A DNA stretch of 64,000 nucleotides from positions 1,364,001 to 1,428,000 of the forward strand of contig OZ243107.1 of the NCBI GenBank assembly GCA_965212245.1. The letters run 5' to 3'. Within the stretch, counting starts at the first letter, position 1, and each line of letters begins with the position of its first letter. The stretch comes from CAKZNE01 sp040222435. Lineage in GTDB: Bacteria > Bacteroidota > Bacteroidia > Flavobacteriales > Schleiferiaceae. The translations under genes and the position numbers were made by a program. Of this stretch, positions 18,840 through 27,938 are shown one piece after another. The notes below the pieces were generated by a model that was not told the DNA's origin, searched no databases, and saw only the letters and a list, made by a program, of their open reading frames with translations.

Positions 18840-19241
18840 TTAGTTTTTGGAGTGTAAAGCAAGTTTATTGCCTTCAGTATCAATAAAAAGAGCAAAATAG
18901 CCCTGATCATCATTGATCAGGGTTTTAGACATAACAATGCGCCCGCCCGCTTCTTCAATCCGGTTTAAAACGGTATCCAGATTATTTCCTGCGTTCAAAT
19001 AGACCAGGGTTCCGGTTTCAGAAGGAACCGAGCCCGGGCCAGCTACTATGGCACCACCAATTCCATTCTGAGCAGGGAAAAAAGCCATCGAGTAGTTGTT
19101 TAATTCTACGGACTCCATCTCAATGCCATAAATCTGGTTGTAGAAAGCCACGGCCCTTTTTAAGTTAAGTGCCGGAATCTCAAACCAACTAACATAGTTC
19201 TTGAGCTTAACCCGTTTGGATTTCGATGTTAATGTTCCCAT
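18840..19241 (-). CDS. VOC-superfamily (glyoxalase-like) small protein
   Basis: The 133-residue protein shows the two beta-alpha-beta modules of the vicinal oxygen chelate fold (YVSWFEIPALNLKRAVAFYNQ... and GYFALFIDTEGNKLALHS). The sequence resembles the uncharacterised VOC proteins often annotated as lactoylglutathione lyase-like or bleomycin-resistance-like. The usual metal-ligand positions are not all clear, so catalytic activity is uncertain. It is encoded between the carbon-nitrogen hydrolase (31-base gap) and the decarboxylase (three-base gap). It could be an accessory isomerase, a detoxifier of a reactive aldehyde or a binding protein; these are guesses from context. Confidence 0.75.
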   Translation of the reverse strand: MGTLTSKSKRVKLKNYVSWFEIPALNLKRAVAFYNQIYGIEMESVELNNYSMAFFPAQNGIGGAIVAGPGSVPSETGTLVYLNAGNNLDTVLNRIEEAGGRIVMSKTLINDDQGYFALFIDTEGNKLALHSKN

Positions 19242-19272
19242 TTAGATTGGATTTTAAGTTACGTTTATTTAA

Positions 19273-20205
19273 TCATAGGCCTTCCCCTTTATAACCTATT
19301 GTGGTTTGCTGGTTACTGATATCACTCTCCTTTTGCTTGAGTTCGGTAAGCTTATCGGTTTTGGTGGGCTTAATAAGCGGCCCTAAAGAGTTCAGGTAAG
19401 GGTGTTCAGCTCCAGGCTGGTATATATTAAAACTGCCGATATGGTCGCGAAAGCTCTTCAGGGGTTGTCCCAGGCGTAACACGCCTAATTCACGACTTCG
19501 CCTTACGCGCTGTATGTCAATCTCTATTGGCATAATTTCCTCCGTACTTCCGGCCTCATGCAGTATGCGCCCATCAGGGCCACATATAATGGAGCGGCCG
19601 GTACCTCCGGATTCAAGGCCATTCACATCAAAAAAGAAGCACTGATTCACAGTGGCCATAGTGCGGGCTATGGATAATTCAATATCCCGGTCTACCGTAC
19701 CGGCAAGGGTGGGGTGCAGAATAACTTCTGCTCCCATTACTGCCAGGGTGCGTATAGTCTCGGGAAACCACATATCATAGCAAATAGAAACCCCAAAACG
19801 ACCAACGTCCGGAATGTCAAACACGCAAAATTCACTTCCAGCGGTAACCCCTACTTCATAAGGGTAGAAAGGAAACATCTTGCGATAACGGGTTACTACC
19901 TCGCCCTGGGGATTGATTACACTGGCGGTATTGTAAATTTTACCTTCACTCTTTTCAAAGATGGAGCCTGGCAACAACCATATGTTATGTTTTTTGGCCA
20001 TAGCCTGCATCTCTTTCTCAAAAATGCCCGGAACCTCCTGTGCATAATAGGTAAGGGGGCCATATCCACATAATTCACTGAACATGATCATATCCACCCA
20101 GGGGTAGATATTCATGGTGATATCAATTTTCAATTTCATCATTTCCAAATTGGAAACGGTGGCAGAAACGCGCATTTGCACGGCTGCTATAGCAAATGGC
20201 TTCAT
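19273..20205 (-). CDS. Carbon-nitrogen hydrolase (nitrilase superfamily amidase)
   Basis: The 310-residue enzyme has the nitrilase-superfamily triad: E44 (MFSELCGYG), K109 (VTRYRKMFPF) and C142 (SICYDMWFPE). It hydrolyses an amide or carbamoyl bond through a cysteine thioester. The family includes N-carbamoylputrescine amidase, beta-ureidopropionase and omega-amidases; I cannot place it in one of these. The last 40 or so residues form a charged tail beyond the core. Its start overlaps the aminotransferase stop by four bases, so the two are translationally coupled. With an ATP-grasp ligase in the same operon, it could remove a group that the ligase adds; this is inference. Confidence 0.85.
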   Translation of the reverse strand: MKPFAIAAVQMRVSATVSNLEMMKLKIDITMNIYPWVDMIMFSELCGYGPLTYYAQEVPGIFEKEMQAMAKKHNIWLLPGSIFEKSEGKIYNTASVINPQGEVVTRYRKMFPFYPYEVGVTAGSEFCVFDIPDVGRFGVSICYDMWFPETIRTLAVMGAEVILHPTLAGTVDRDIELSIARTMATVNQCFFFDVNGLESGGTGRSIICGPDGRILHEAGSTEEIMPIEIDIQRVRRSRELGVLRLGQPLKSFRDHIGSFNIYQPGAEHPYLNSLGPLIKPTKTDKLTELKQKESDISNQQTTIGYKGEGL

Positions 20206-21518
20206 ATTTTTTGTATAGATTTTTTGATTTCTTCCTCGAGTATATTCAGTCCTTTCTCTAATTGTTCATCAGTTATAACTAAAGGAGACAGAATCCGGAT
20301 AACGTTTTTGAACGTTCCGGCACTAATGAGTATCAGTCCCTGTTCAGCACATCCCTGCAGTATACGATGGCACAATTCACCGTCTGGCTGGCGCGGGTCT
20401 TTATTTTTCACAAATTCAATTCCCATCATGGCGCCCATACCTCTTACGTCACCTATTTCCGGATACTCCTGCATAAGCCGCCTGAAGCGTTGTTCTATAG
20501 TTTTACCAATTGAAATGGCACGGCTATTCAGGTCAAGATCTTTCATATGCTGAATGGTGGCCAGGGCCGCTGCACAGCATACGGGATTGCCGATATAGGT
20601 TCCCCCGATGGTACTGGACGCAGCAGCGTCCATGATATCGGCTTTACCCAAAATAGCGGCTATGGGCATTCCGGAACCTAAAGACTTGGCATAAGTGCTG
20701 ATGTCAGGACAGACGTTGTAATTCTGCCAGGATGCCCAGTTTCCGGTACGGGCAAAACCACTCTGAATTTCGTCAATAATTAACATAATACCATATTGAT
20801 CGCAAAAATCACGTAAGCCCTGAAGGTATTTTTGAGGAACAGGATTAAACCCGCCTTCTCCTTGCACAGGTTCTATGATTACGGCAGCCAGGTTTTTAGG
20901 ATCTACCAGGTTATGTGTGCTTTCATAAAGTCTTTTAAGCTCCAGGTTTACAAACTCATCATGATTGGCTGTACCACGGTAGCGGTAAAAGTTCGGGAAG
21001 GGTAAACGGTATACTTCTGGTGCAAAAGGACCGCAGTTCAGCTTATAATTAATCTTGCTGGTAAGCGTCATAGCCATCATGGTGCGACCATGAAAAGCAC
21101 CTGTATAGCATAATACGGCTTGCCTCCCGGTGGCTTGCCGGGCTATTTTAATAGCATTCTCCACGGCTTCGGCACCCGTGCTAACCAACATGGCTTTGGT
21201 TTTCTCACCGTGAGGCAGTATCTCAGTAAGCTTTTCACAAAGTTCAATGTAAGGTTCATAGGTTACTACATTAAAGCTGGTGTGGATGTATTTACCGGCC
21301 TGTTCCCGGATGGCTTCCACTACCGGTTCCGGACAGTGTCCGGCATTTACCACCCCTATGCCTCCTGCAAAATCTATCAATTCCCTTCCATCTTCATCAA
21401 TAATAAGGGCACCTTTGGCCTTACGTACGGTAGCAGTATTAAATACACCGACACCATTGGCCACAACGTTTCTCCTCCTCTCAAGGAGTTCTTGTGATTT
21501 CATTAATTCTTCTAACAT
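20202..21518 (-). CDS. Class III PLP-dependent aminotransferase (GABA/putrescine aminotransferase-like)
   Basis: The 438-residue enzyme has class III signatures: STGAEAVENAIKIAR (113-127), the IIDEIQSGFARTG segment containing D249, and Schiff-base lysine K278 in STYAKSLGSGMP. It moves an omega-amino group to an oxo-acid, giving a semialdehyde. Likely substrates are 4-aminobutyrate, putrescine, cadaverine or an acylated diamine. It is the first gene of the six-gene operon and is coupled to the carbon-nitrogen hydrolase by a four-base overlap. ATG 21503 is an alternative start that removes five residues. I did not find a convincing promoter in the 220 bases upstream. Confidence 0.88.
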   Translation of the reverse strand: MLEELMKSQELLERRRNVVANGVGVFNTATVRKAKGALIIDEDGRELIDFAGGIGVVNAGHCPEPVVEAIREQAGKYIHTSFNVVTYEPYIELCEKLTEILPHGEKTKAMLVSTGAEAVENAIKIARQATGRQAVLCYTGAFHGRTMMAMTLTSKINYKLNCGPFAPEVYRLPFPNFYRYRGTANHDEFVNLELKRLYESTHNLVDPKNLAAVIIEPVQGEGGFNPVPQKYLQGLRDFCDQYGIMLIIDEIQSGFARTGNWASWQNYNVCPDISTYAKSLGSGMPIAAILGKADIMDAAASSTIGGTYIGNPVCCAAALATIQHMKDLDLNSRAISIGKTIEQRFRRLMQEYPEIGDVRGMGAMMGIEFVKNKDPRQPDGELCHRILQGCAEQGLILISAGTFKNVIRILSPLVITDEQLEKGLNILEEEIKKSIQKI

Positions 21519-21692
21519 TTTTTTAGGAAAGCTTTTAAGCCCTTGTTATTTGGGGCATTGTAATATACTATATTTAAATATAGAAAGTTCGTCCGGCAAA
21601 GACTTCTCACAAAAAAAAAAACTGCTCATGCCAGTACATTCGGAATTGTAATTCAGAACCGGAAGGCAGTAAAGCAGGCGGGTATAAAAAAT

Positions 21693-21718
21693 AAAACCCG
21701 GTTTAAAACCGGGTTTTT
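21693..21718 (-). terminator. Palindromic terminator between the catalase gene and the amine operon
   Basis: The self-complementary segment AAACCCGG (21694-21701) pairs with CCGGGTTT (21709-21716) and is bounded by A- and T-rich tracts. It lies just after the catalase stop on the minus strand and upstream of the next minus-strand operon. The AT-rich centre makes it a good bidirectional rho-independent terminator. Confidence 0.8.
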
Positions 21719-21740
21719 AAATTGAAAGAGCTTTGGTATA

Positions 21741-23243
21741 TTAATGATGCCTGGGCATTGCTTCCATCACCTCATCCGGGTTTACGTTAAGTCCTTTGGC
21801 AATCCTGCTACCCAGTTCTTCATCCGCACGGAACCAATGGCATAACTGGCGGTTAATAATCTCATTTCTTTTAGGGCCTTCCACACCACTCATTGCGCCC
21901 ACCGTGTTGTTCACCAGGTTGGTTTTAGCTTCATCATCCATTACCTCACGGTATAGCTTGCCGGGTTGACTGTAATGATCATCGCCTCCCAGCCTGGAGT
22001 TGCGATCATACCAGTCGGCAATGGTGCTGTCCAATTCATCACTGGGTTCAGCATAGCTTTGATCCACATTAATACCGTCAAAGCTGTTGGGGAAATAATT
22101 GGGTTTACGGCCTTGGTTACCATCCACACGCATGGCACCATCGCGCTCATAATTATTTACAGCATAGGGACAACGGTTTACGGGGATTTGCTCATAGTTG
22201 GCACCCAGCCGGTAGCGGTGGGCATCCGGATATGACAATAAACGGCCTTGCAGCATTTTATCGGGAGAGTACCCCAAACCATCAATAATGTGGGCCGGTG
22301 CAAAAGCAGATTGCTCCACATCCTGAAAATAGTTATCTGCATTTTGGTTCAGTTCCATAACTCCCACATCAATAAGAGGAAAATCCCCATGTGGCCAAAC
22401 CTTGGTGAGGTCAAAAGGGTTAAAATTCATTTCTTTGGCTTGCTTAGGGGTCATCACCTGTATCTTGACATTCCATTTCGGATACTCACCGTTCTCTATA
22501 TGTTCAATGAGATCGCGTTGTGAAAAGTCCATGTCTTTGGACTTCATTTCCGCTGCTTCTTCGTCACTGAAGTTCTTAATTCCCTGATCGGTTTTAAAAT
22601 GATATTTAACGTACACCTTCTCGTTTTTGGCATTGATCATAGAGAAGGTATGACTGCCATAACCATTCATATGACGGTAGCCATAAGGAGTGCCTCTATC
22701 ACTCATCAGGATCATTACCTGGTGCAGTGATTCCGGGTTAAGTGACCAATAATCCCACATCATGGTGGGCGACTTCATATTGGTAAAAGGGTGTCTTTTC
22801 TGTGTATGAATGAAATCGCCAAACTTTTTAGGGTCTTTCACAAAGAAAACCGGGGTGTTATTCCCTACCAAATCCCAGTTTCCATCTTCAGTGTAAAACT
22901 TAACCGCAAACCCCCTGGGGTCACGTTCGGTATCCGCTGATCCTTTTTCACCTCCTACGGTAGAAAAGCGGGCAAATACTTTTGTTTTCTTACCAACCTT
23001 ATTAAATACTTTGGCTTTGGTGTAGGGTGTAATATCATGGGTAACCGTAAAGGTTCCGAAAGCACCTGATCCCTTGGCGTGCACTACTCTCTCAGGAATG
23101 CGTTCACGGTTAAAATGAGCCATTTTCTCATGAAGGATATAGTCTTCTAAAAGTATAGGTCCGCGCGGACCCACCGTTTTGGAATTTTCATTTTCGGTAT
23201 AAGGGCGACCGGAAGCGGTGGTCAATTTTTTGGGATCAGACAT
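21741..23243 (-). CDS. katA: Monofunctional haem catalase, small-subunit clade
   Basis: The 500-residue protein has the active-site histidine in VHAKGSGAFGTF (H54), the distal asparagine in DLVGNNTPVFF, and the proximal haem tyrosine in the DAHRYRLGANYEQIPVN segment. The length fits small-subunit (clade 3) catalases. It disproportionates hydrogen peroxide, probably in the cytoplasm since no signal peptide is seen. It is monocistronic with a terminator after it. An ATAG-N7-CTAT inverted repeat lies 74-88 bases before the start and resembles half of an OxyR operator, which would make it peroxide-inducible. The symbol is given by family type. Confidence 0.95.
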   Translation of the reverse strand: MSDPKKLTTASGRPYTENENSKTVGPRGPILLEDYILHEKMAHFNRERIPERVVHAKGSGAFGTFTVTHDITPYTKAKVFNKVGKKTKVFARFSTVGGEKGSADTERDPRGFAVKFYTEDGNWDLVGNNTPVFFVKDPKKFGDFIHTQKRHPFTNMKSPTMMWDYWSLNPESLHQVMILMSDRGTPYGYRHMNGYGSHTFSMINAKNEKVYVKYHFKTDQGIKNFSDEEAAEMKSKDMDFSQRDLIEHIENGEYPKWNVKIQVMTPKQAKEMNFNPFDLTKVWPHGDFPLIDVGVMELNQNADNYFQDVEQSAFAPAHIIDGLGYSPDKMLQGRLLSYPDAHRYRLGANYEQIPVNRCPYAVNNYERDGAMRVDGNQGRKPNYFPNSFDGINVDQSYAEPSDELDSTIADWYDRNSRLGGDDHYSQPGKLYREVMDDEAKTNLVNNTVGAMSGVEGPKRNEIINRQLCHWFRADEELGSRIAKGLNVNPDEVMEAMPRHH

Positions 23244-23316
23244 AATGTGAAGTTTTTAATTCTCACTAAAATAACACTCATTTTAGGAGATGTTCAATCG
23301 TTCATAGTTAATATTG

Positions 23317-23331
23317 ATAGTCAAAAACTAT
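23317..23331 (-). promoter_or_regulatory. OxyR-like ATAG-N7-CTAT inverted repeat upstream of catalase
   Basis: ATAG at 23317-23320 and CTAT at 23328-23331 are separated by seven bases, as in each half of the known OxyR consensus. A further ATAG at 23304-23307 adds to the symmetry, but I see no complete second half-site. The site fits peroxide control of the catalase gene that starts at 23243. The short motif can occur by chance. Confidence 0.4.
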
Positions 23332-23396
23332 TGAAATTAAAAAACAATCACCTCAAGAGATGTGTAAAAACAGATAATTGAACTGCAATTTTGGTT

Positions 23397-24992
23397 TCAG
23401 GCGGAATACTTTTTCAAAAGTGCGTGAAGGTCTTCAAGGGTATTGGCCTCAGAGGTGGGTTTGTCATGACGCCAGCGCTTCATGCGCGGAAACCGGAGAG
23501 CTACACCAGATTTATGGCGTTTGGAGCTTTGAATACCTTCAAAGGCAATTTCAAAAACCAATTCAGGTTTCACGCTTCGAACAGGGCCAAACCGTTCTAC
23601 GGTATTGCGCTTCACAAAAGCATCAACTTTTCGGAATTCAGCATCCGTAAGTCCTGAATAGGCTTTGGTAAAAGGAACCAGTTCCTCATCTTTCCAAACT
23701 GCAAAAGTGTAATCTGTATACAGGTTGGCCCTGCGACCATGGCCGCGCATGGCGTAAATCATAACCGCGTCAATAGTCAGTGGTTCCACCTTCCATTTCC
23801 ACCAGTCGCCTTTTTTACGACCCACCTGATACACGCCTTTTATATTCTTGAGCATAATGCCTTCTGACTGTACTTCACGGGAGCGGGCTCTTATCTGTGT
23901 CAATTCTTCCCAATCCTTAAAGTTTAAGGTTTCACTTAATTGAAACATGGAATTGGCTGGAAGCTGGTGGTATAATTCTTCCAGCTTTTTACGCCTTTCA
24001 AGCTGGGGTTCATGGCGAATGTCTTTTCCTCTCCACTCCAAAAGGTCATACAACCGCATAACTGTGGGAGCTTTTTTGAGGATGCCGGCACTTACATTTT
24101 TACGGCCAATTCTTGTTTGTAATGCCTGAAAACCGAGAATCTGACCATTCCTGAAAGGCAGTATTTCACCATCTATTACAGTGCCGTCCGGCAGCAGGGA
24201 AGGAGCCGGCTCAAACTCAGGGAATTTATCGGTAATGAGTTCTTCACCACGAGACCATAAATAATGATGCCCCCCGCGCACAATGAGTTGACCGCGTATA
24301 CCATCCCATTTATGTTCAGCCAGCCATTCATCTGGTGCGCCAATACCATCCGGACCTTCTTCCAATGCGTAGGCTAAATAAAACGGATAAGGACGGCTGA
24401 GGTCATCTTCCAAACTATCCGAAAGTATCAGGTTATCAAAAGTTTCATCGGCCGGATCCCAGTTGCCCATAATACGATGGGCAAGCTCATTTTCATCTTT
24501 GCCGGTATGTTTGCTTAATGCACGTACCATAAGCTTTTGCGATACACCTACTCTGAAACCACCCATCATGAGTTTATTGAATACAAACTTTTCAAAATCA
24601 TCCAGTTGACCCCAGGCATTCAGCACATGACTTTTCTTTTCTTCAGAATTAAGAGTGTTTAAGGTGATAATATAGTCCATCCAATAGGTAAGGCTTTGAT
24701 CTGATGTGGTTTGAGGCGGAGGAAGTACTTTGGCAATAGTCTCGGCAAGGTCGCCTACAATGTGATAGGTTTCCTCAAAAAGCCAGGCCGGCAGCTCAGA
24801 AAGTTCAGCGCACCATGCACGGAGGTCATTACTGCGTACCGCTCGTTTAGGTCTGCGGCCGGAAAGTAAGCCTATACACCAAACTTTGTCCCGGTCATCA
24901 GCCTTGTCAAAGTATTGGACCAGTGCGGCTACCTTGGCATTGGTTTTATTGGTTTCATCCAGGTTCCTGAAGAGTGAAGAAAAATGTTTCAT
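23397..24992 (-). CDS. ATP-dependent DNA ligase of the ligase-associated DNA damage response set
   Basis: The 531-residue enzyme has an N-terminal DNA-binding domain (about 1-200) and an adenylation domain with nucleophile K228 in the KWDG motif (AEHKWDGIRG). Other nucleotidyltransferase motifs follow, such as DGEILPF and EGIMLKNIKG. The OB-fold region includes KGDWWKWK. It seals nicks using ATP, separately from the NAD-dependent LigA. The length and domain order match the bacterial ligase usually encoded with an exonuclease, an Lhr-type helicase and PdeM. Here its immediate neighbours are catalase and a response regulator. The usual adjacent exonuclease gene is not in the window. Confidence 0.92.
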   Translation of the reverse strand: MKHFSSLFRNLDETNKTNAKVAALVQYFDKADDRDKVWCIGLLSGRRPKRAVRSNDLRAWCAELSELPAWLFEETYHIVGDLAETIAKVLPPPQTTSDQSLTYWMDYIITLNTLNSEEKKSHVLNAWGQLDDFEKFVFNKLMMGGFRVGVSQKLMVRALSKHTGKDENELAHRIMGNWDPADETFDNLILSDSLEDDLSRPYPFYLAYALEEGPDGIGAPDEWLAEHKWDGIRGQLIVRGGHHYLWSRGEELITDKFPEFEPAPSLLPDGTVIDGEILPFRNGQILGFQALQTRIGRKNVSAGILKKAPTVMRLYDLLEWRGKDIRHEPQLERRKKLEELYHQLPANSMFQLSETLNFKDWEELTQIRARSREVQSEGIMLKNIKGVYQVGRKKGDWWKWKVEPLTIDAVMIYAMRGHGRRANLYTDYTFAVWKDEELVPFTKAYSGLTDAEFRKVDAFVKRNTVERFGPVRSVKPELVFEIAFEGIQSSKRHKSGVALRFPRMKRWRHDKPTSEANTLEDLHALLKKYSA

Positions 24993-25125
24993 CCCCTGTA
25001 AAAGGGTAATCCTTGGTAATTTGTTCTCTGTCCCGCTAAACGGTAATGGGATGAAGCAGGTATCGTAAGATAAACGGATTCACATCTTTGCATTTTCTTT
25101 ATCATCTTGCAGTATTCTTACACAT

Positions 25126-25884
25126 ATGAGCACACCTGTTAAAGTTTTTATTGTTGATGATGAGCCCAAGGCAGTGGATACCCTCAAAAAAGCTCTGCAA
25201 ACCTTTTTTGAAGGTGTAGAAGTTGTGGGTGAAGCCAATGGTTTGGAAGAAGCCTATCAAGGTATTCTTGCCAGTGGCCCAAACCTGGTTTTCCTGGATA
25301 TTGAAATGGGTAATGAAAGTGGCTTTCAATTACTGGAAAAGTTTAACCAGGTTAATTTTCACGTAGTCTTTGTTACCGCTCACGAGGAGTTTGCCCTGAA
25401 GGCCATTAAATTTTCGGCTTTGGATTATATTATTAAACCTGCCGGCATAAGTGAACTAAAGGCTATTTTACAAAAGATAGAGGAGGGGCAGGTAGCGGAT
25501 CAGGAGAATATGAAGGTGCGGCACATGTTCAGCAATTTTGTTTCAAAAGACAAGAGGGAGCATAAGATAACCCTGGCCGTATCGGATGGTTATGAATTTA
25601 TTAAGGTGGACAATATCCTTTACCTGCGGGCAGATGGCAGTTACACGGATTTCTTCCTGCAGGGAGGTATACGGCTTACCACTTCTAAAAACCTTAAGTT
25701 CTTTGAAAGTATCCTGGAGGGGTACGGTTTCTACCGTATTCACAATTCCACCGTTATAAACCTGAAGTATATTAAACGTTTTAACCGGAGCTCGGGAGGG
25801 TACATTGTGATGGAGGATGACGCGGAATTCAGTATCTCTAAAAGCCGGAAGGATGAATTTATGGAATTGTTGGCCCTGAGATAA
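25126..25884 (+). CDS. LytTR-family response regulator
   Basis: The 252-residue regulator has an N-terminal receiver domain with acidic pocket DDE (11-13), phospho-acceptor D58 (VFLDIEMG) and conserved K near 105 (IIKPAG). A C-terminal LytTR DNA-binding domain covers about 150-250 (ILYLRADGSYTDFFL, YRIHNSTVINLKYI). LytTR regulators bind paired direct repeats upstream of their targets. It precedes its likely partner kinase by 71 bases. It is divergent from the DNA ligase gene across a 133-base gap. A secreted esterase-like gene follows the pair and could be a target. Confidence 0.92.
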   Translation: MSTPVKVFIVDDEPKAVDTLKKALQTFFEGVEVVGEANGLEEAYQGILASGPNLVFLDIEMGNESGFQLLEKFNQVNFHVVFVTAHEEFALKAIKFSALDYIIKPAGISELKAILQKIEEGQVADQENMKVRHMFSNFVSKDKREHKITLAVSDGYEFIKVDNILYLRADGSYTDFFLQGGIRLTTSKNLKFFESILEGYGFYRIHNSTVINLKYIKRFNRSSGGYIVMEDDAEFSISKSRKDEFMELLALR

Positions 25885-25955
25885 ACCTTTACTCAAAGCA
25901 GCCAACGGTAGCCCCAACCGGTACAACTACAAAACAGGCCCCACAGTTTTTTTTA

Positions 25956-27815
25956 TTGTATTTTCTTTATAGTGTGAATAAGCCTTATTATTTAATTATT
26001 GTTTTTGTGGCTGTCTGTATGCAGGGAGCACAGCTGTATGCCCAAAGCAGGGAAGCAAAAATGGATAGTTTATGGCAGGCGGCCCGTATGGAAACAGACA
26101 GCCTGGCCAAAGGTAAAACCCTGCTGAGGTATGCTCAACATGTAGCTTCCGGTTCTACAGATGAAGCGCTGTCCTTTATGGACTCTCTCATTAGCACCTA
26201 CCAAAAAAGAAGAGATACTATCAATTGGGCCAGGGCTCGCTCTCTGAAAAGTTGGTTCCTAAACTATCAATCAAGATATCAGGAAGCCATAAAAGAAGGT
26301 CATGAGGTCTTGAATATTCAAAAAAGTATTCATGATACGATTGGTTCCGCCAGTACCCTCAATCGTATAGGGATTTCATACGTGCATTTTGAGAGGTATG
26401 ATGATGCCCGGGCCTACCTGAATAAAGCCTATAAAATTTTTAGTGCGTATAACGACACGGTTAGTATGGAAATGATCCTGAATAACCTGGGAGTGATTTG
26501 CTCAGAGCAGGGTAAAGAGCGTGAAGCAATACAATATTTCAAGCGTTCACTTCAGCTGCGGTTAAAGTTGGGAGATTATTACTGGGTTGCCTATTCATAC
26601 AGCAATATCGGTGACTCCTATAGGGCTATGGAAGAGTTGGATAGTGCACAGTATTACTTTCTTAAATCCGTAGAAACCTTTAAGACCAAAAGCTCTCAAA
26701 AAGCGGTTCCGGCTCTGGTTAGCGTAAACGTAAGTGAGTTGTATTACCTGTTGGGAAATTATGACGAAGCATTACGGTGGGGAGAGAAGGCTTTAAGTGA
26801 ATCTTCAGAGGTAAATCACAAAGAGGTAGTTTTGATGGCGCGCAAGGTATTAGGTGAAACCCTTTTTAAAATGGGGCGCTTTGAACAGGCTTTCCTGATG
26901 AATAAAGCCTATCAGGAATTACAGGCGGAAAGCGATAGTGCTAACAACTTTGCTCAGGTGGCGGAGATCGAAGCCCGTTATAAAAATGCTGAAAAGGAAG
27001 CGGAAATAGCGCGCTTACAGTCTGAAACCCTGCAGGCCCAAAACAGAGCCCAAAAGCTGTGGATATTTGTTTTGGTAGCTTCTGTGGTAGCGGGGCTTAT
27101 TGTGTTCCTGATCATCTTTTGGTATCAAAAGAAACTTCAGAAGAACGCTTTAGAGCAATCTGAATTAAAAGCCCGGCTTTCGGAAATACGAATGTTGGCT
27201 TTGCGCTCTCAGATGAATCCGCACTTTATTTTTAACTGCATAAATACTACCCAGAATTTTGTGCTGAATTCGGATAAGAAGGCCGCTTACGAATACCTTT
27301 CACATTTTGCCAGGCTACTGCGCATGGTACTGGAGAATTCCGGAAAAAACAATGTGCCCTTAGAAGATGAAATTGAGCAGATACGCCTCTACATAGAGCT
27401 GGAAAGCATACGCTTTGATGGTAAGTTTGATTACGATATACAGCTGGCCCCTGAACTGGAGAACGGGATATTTGAAATTGCCGGAATGGTATTACAACCC
27501 TTGGTGGAAAACGCCATATTGCATGGTCTGCTAAATCGTAATGACGATAAAGGAAAGTTAGAGATTTGTCTTGAGAAAGATGAAGAGTGCATTCATTGTA
27601 TAGTAAAAGATAATGGGGTGGGGCGCATTGAAGCCGGTAGAATAAAGAGCCGTAAAGAAGAACACTATAAGTCAACCGCCATACCCAATATCCGTGAGCG
27701 CCTTAATATTCTACAACAGAAAACCGGTCAGCCTCTTCGCCTGGAAATCAAAGACCTGATAGAAGGTGAGAAATCTTTGGGTACTGCTGTTCATCTTTGG
27801 TTGCCGTTTTCCTGA
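25956..27815 (+). CDS. TPR-containing LytS-type sensor histidine kinase
   Basis: The longest frame starts at TTG 25956 (619 residues). GTG 25974 is a better start because it leaves a compact signal peptide (NKPYYLIIVFVAVCMQGAQLYA). Several TPR repeats fill about residues 60-330 in the periplasm. A coiled-coil stretch follows (EAEIARLQSETLQAQ), and a single membrane helix lies at about 369-390. The cytoplasmic His_kinase domain has phospho-acceptor H423 in RSQMNPHFIFN, the N-box LVENAILHGL and the DNGVGR glycine motif. It is the partner of the LytTR regulator upstream. Such kinases are frequent in Bacteroidota, and their signals are mostly unknown. Confidence 0.92.
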   Translation: MYFLYSVNKPYYLIIVFVAVCMQGAQLYAQSREAKMDSLWQAARMETDSLAKGKTLLRYAQHVASGSTDEALSFMDSLISTYQKRRDTINWARARSLKSWFLNYQSRYQEAIKEGHEVLNIQKSIHDTIGSASTLNRIGISYVHFERYDDARAYLNKAYKIFSAYNDTVSMEMILNNLGVICSEQGKEREAIQYFKRSLQLRLKLGDYYWVAYSYSNIGDSYRAMEELDSAQYYFLKSVETFKTKSSQKAVPALVSVNVSELYYLLGNYDEALRWGEKALSESSEVNHKEVVLMARKVLGETLFKMGRFEQAFLMNKAYQELQAESDSANNFAQVAEIEARYKNAEKEAEIARLQSETLQAQNRAQKLWIFVLVASVVAGLIVFLIIFWYQKKLQKNALEQSELKARLSEIRMLALRSQMNPHFIFNCINTTQNFVLNSDKKAAYEYLSHFARLLRMVLENSGKNNVPLEDEIEQIRLYIELESIRFDGKFDYDIQLAPELENGIFEIAGMVLQPLVENAILHGLLNRNDDKGKLEICLEKDEECIHCIVKDNGVGRIEAGRIKSRKEEHYKSTAIPNIRERLNILQQKTGQPLRLEIKDLIEGEKSLGTAVHLWLPFS

Positions 27816-27938
27816 AAACTAAAAATGAACCGACCCCGGTAAACTATTAACTCAAACCTTCCATTGGTAAAAAGCACTTTCTTTTTATGTTAGAGCAATA
27901 GTAGTTTTACACTGAATTTAAAACTCACCCGAAATCCT

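Noticed and set aside
13225..21518. Reading the operon as a simple GABA shunt (aminotransferase plus succinate-semialdehyde dehydrogenase)
   Set aside because: Those two enzymes fit, but the shunt does not explain the tightly coupled ATP-grasp ligase, amidase, VOC protein and decarboxylase; it is kept only as a partial explanation.
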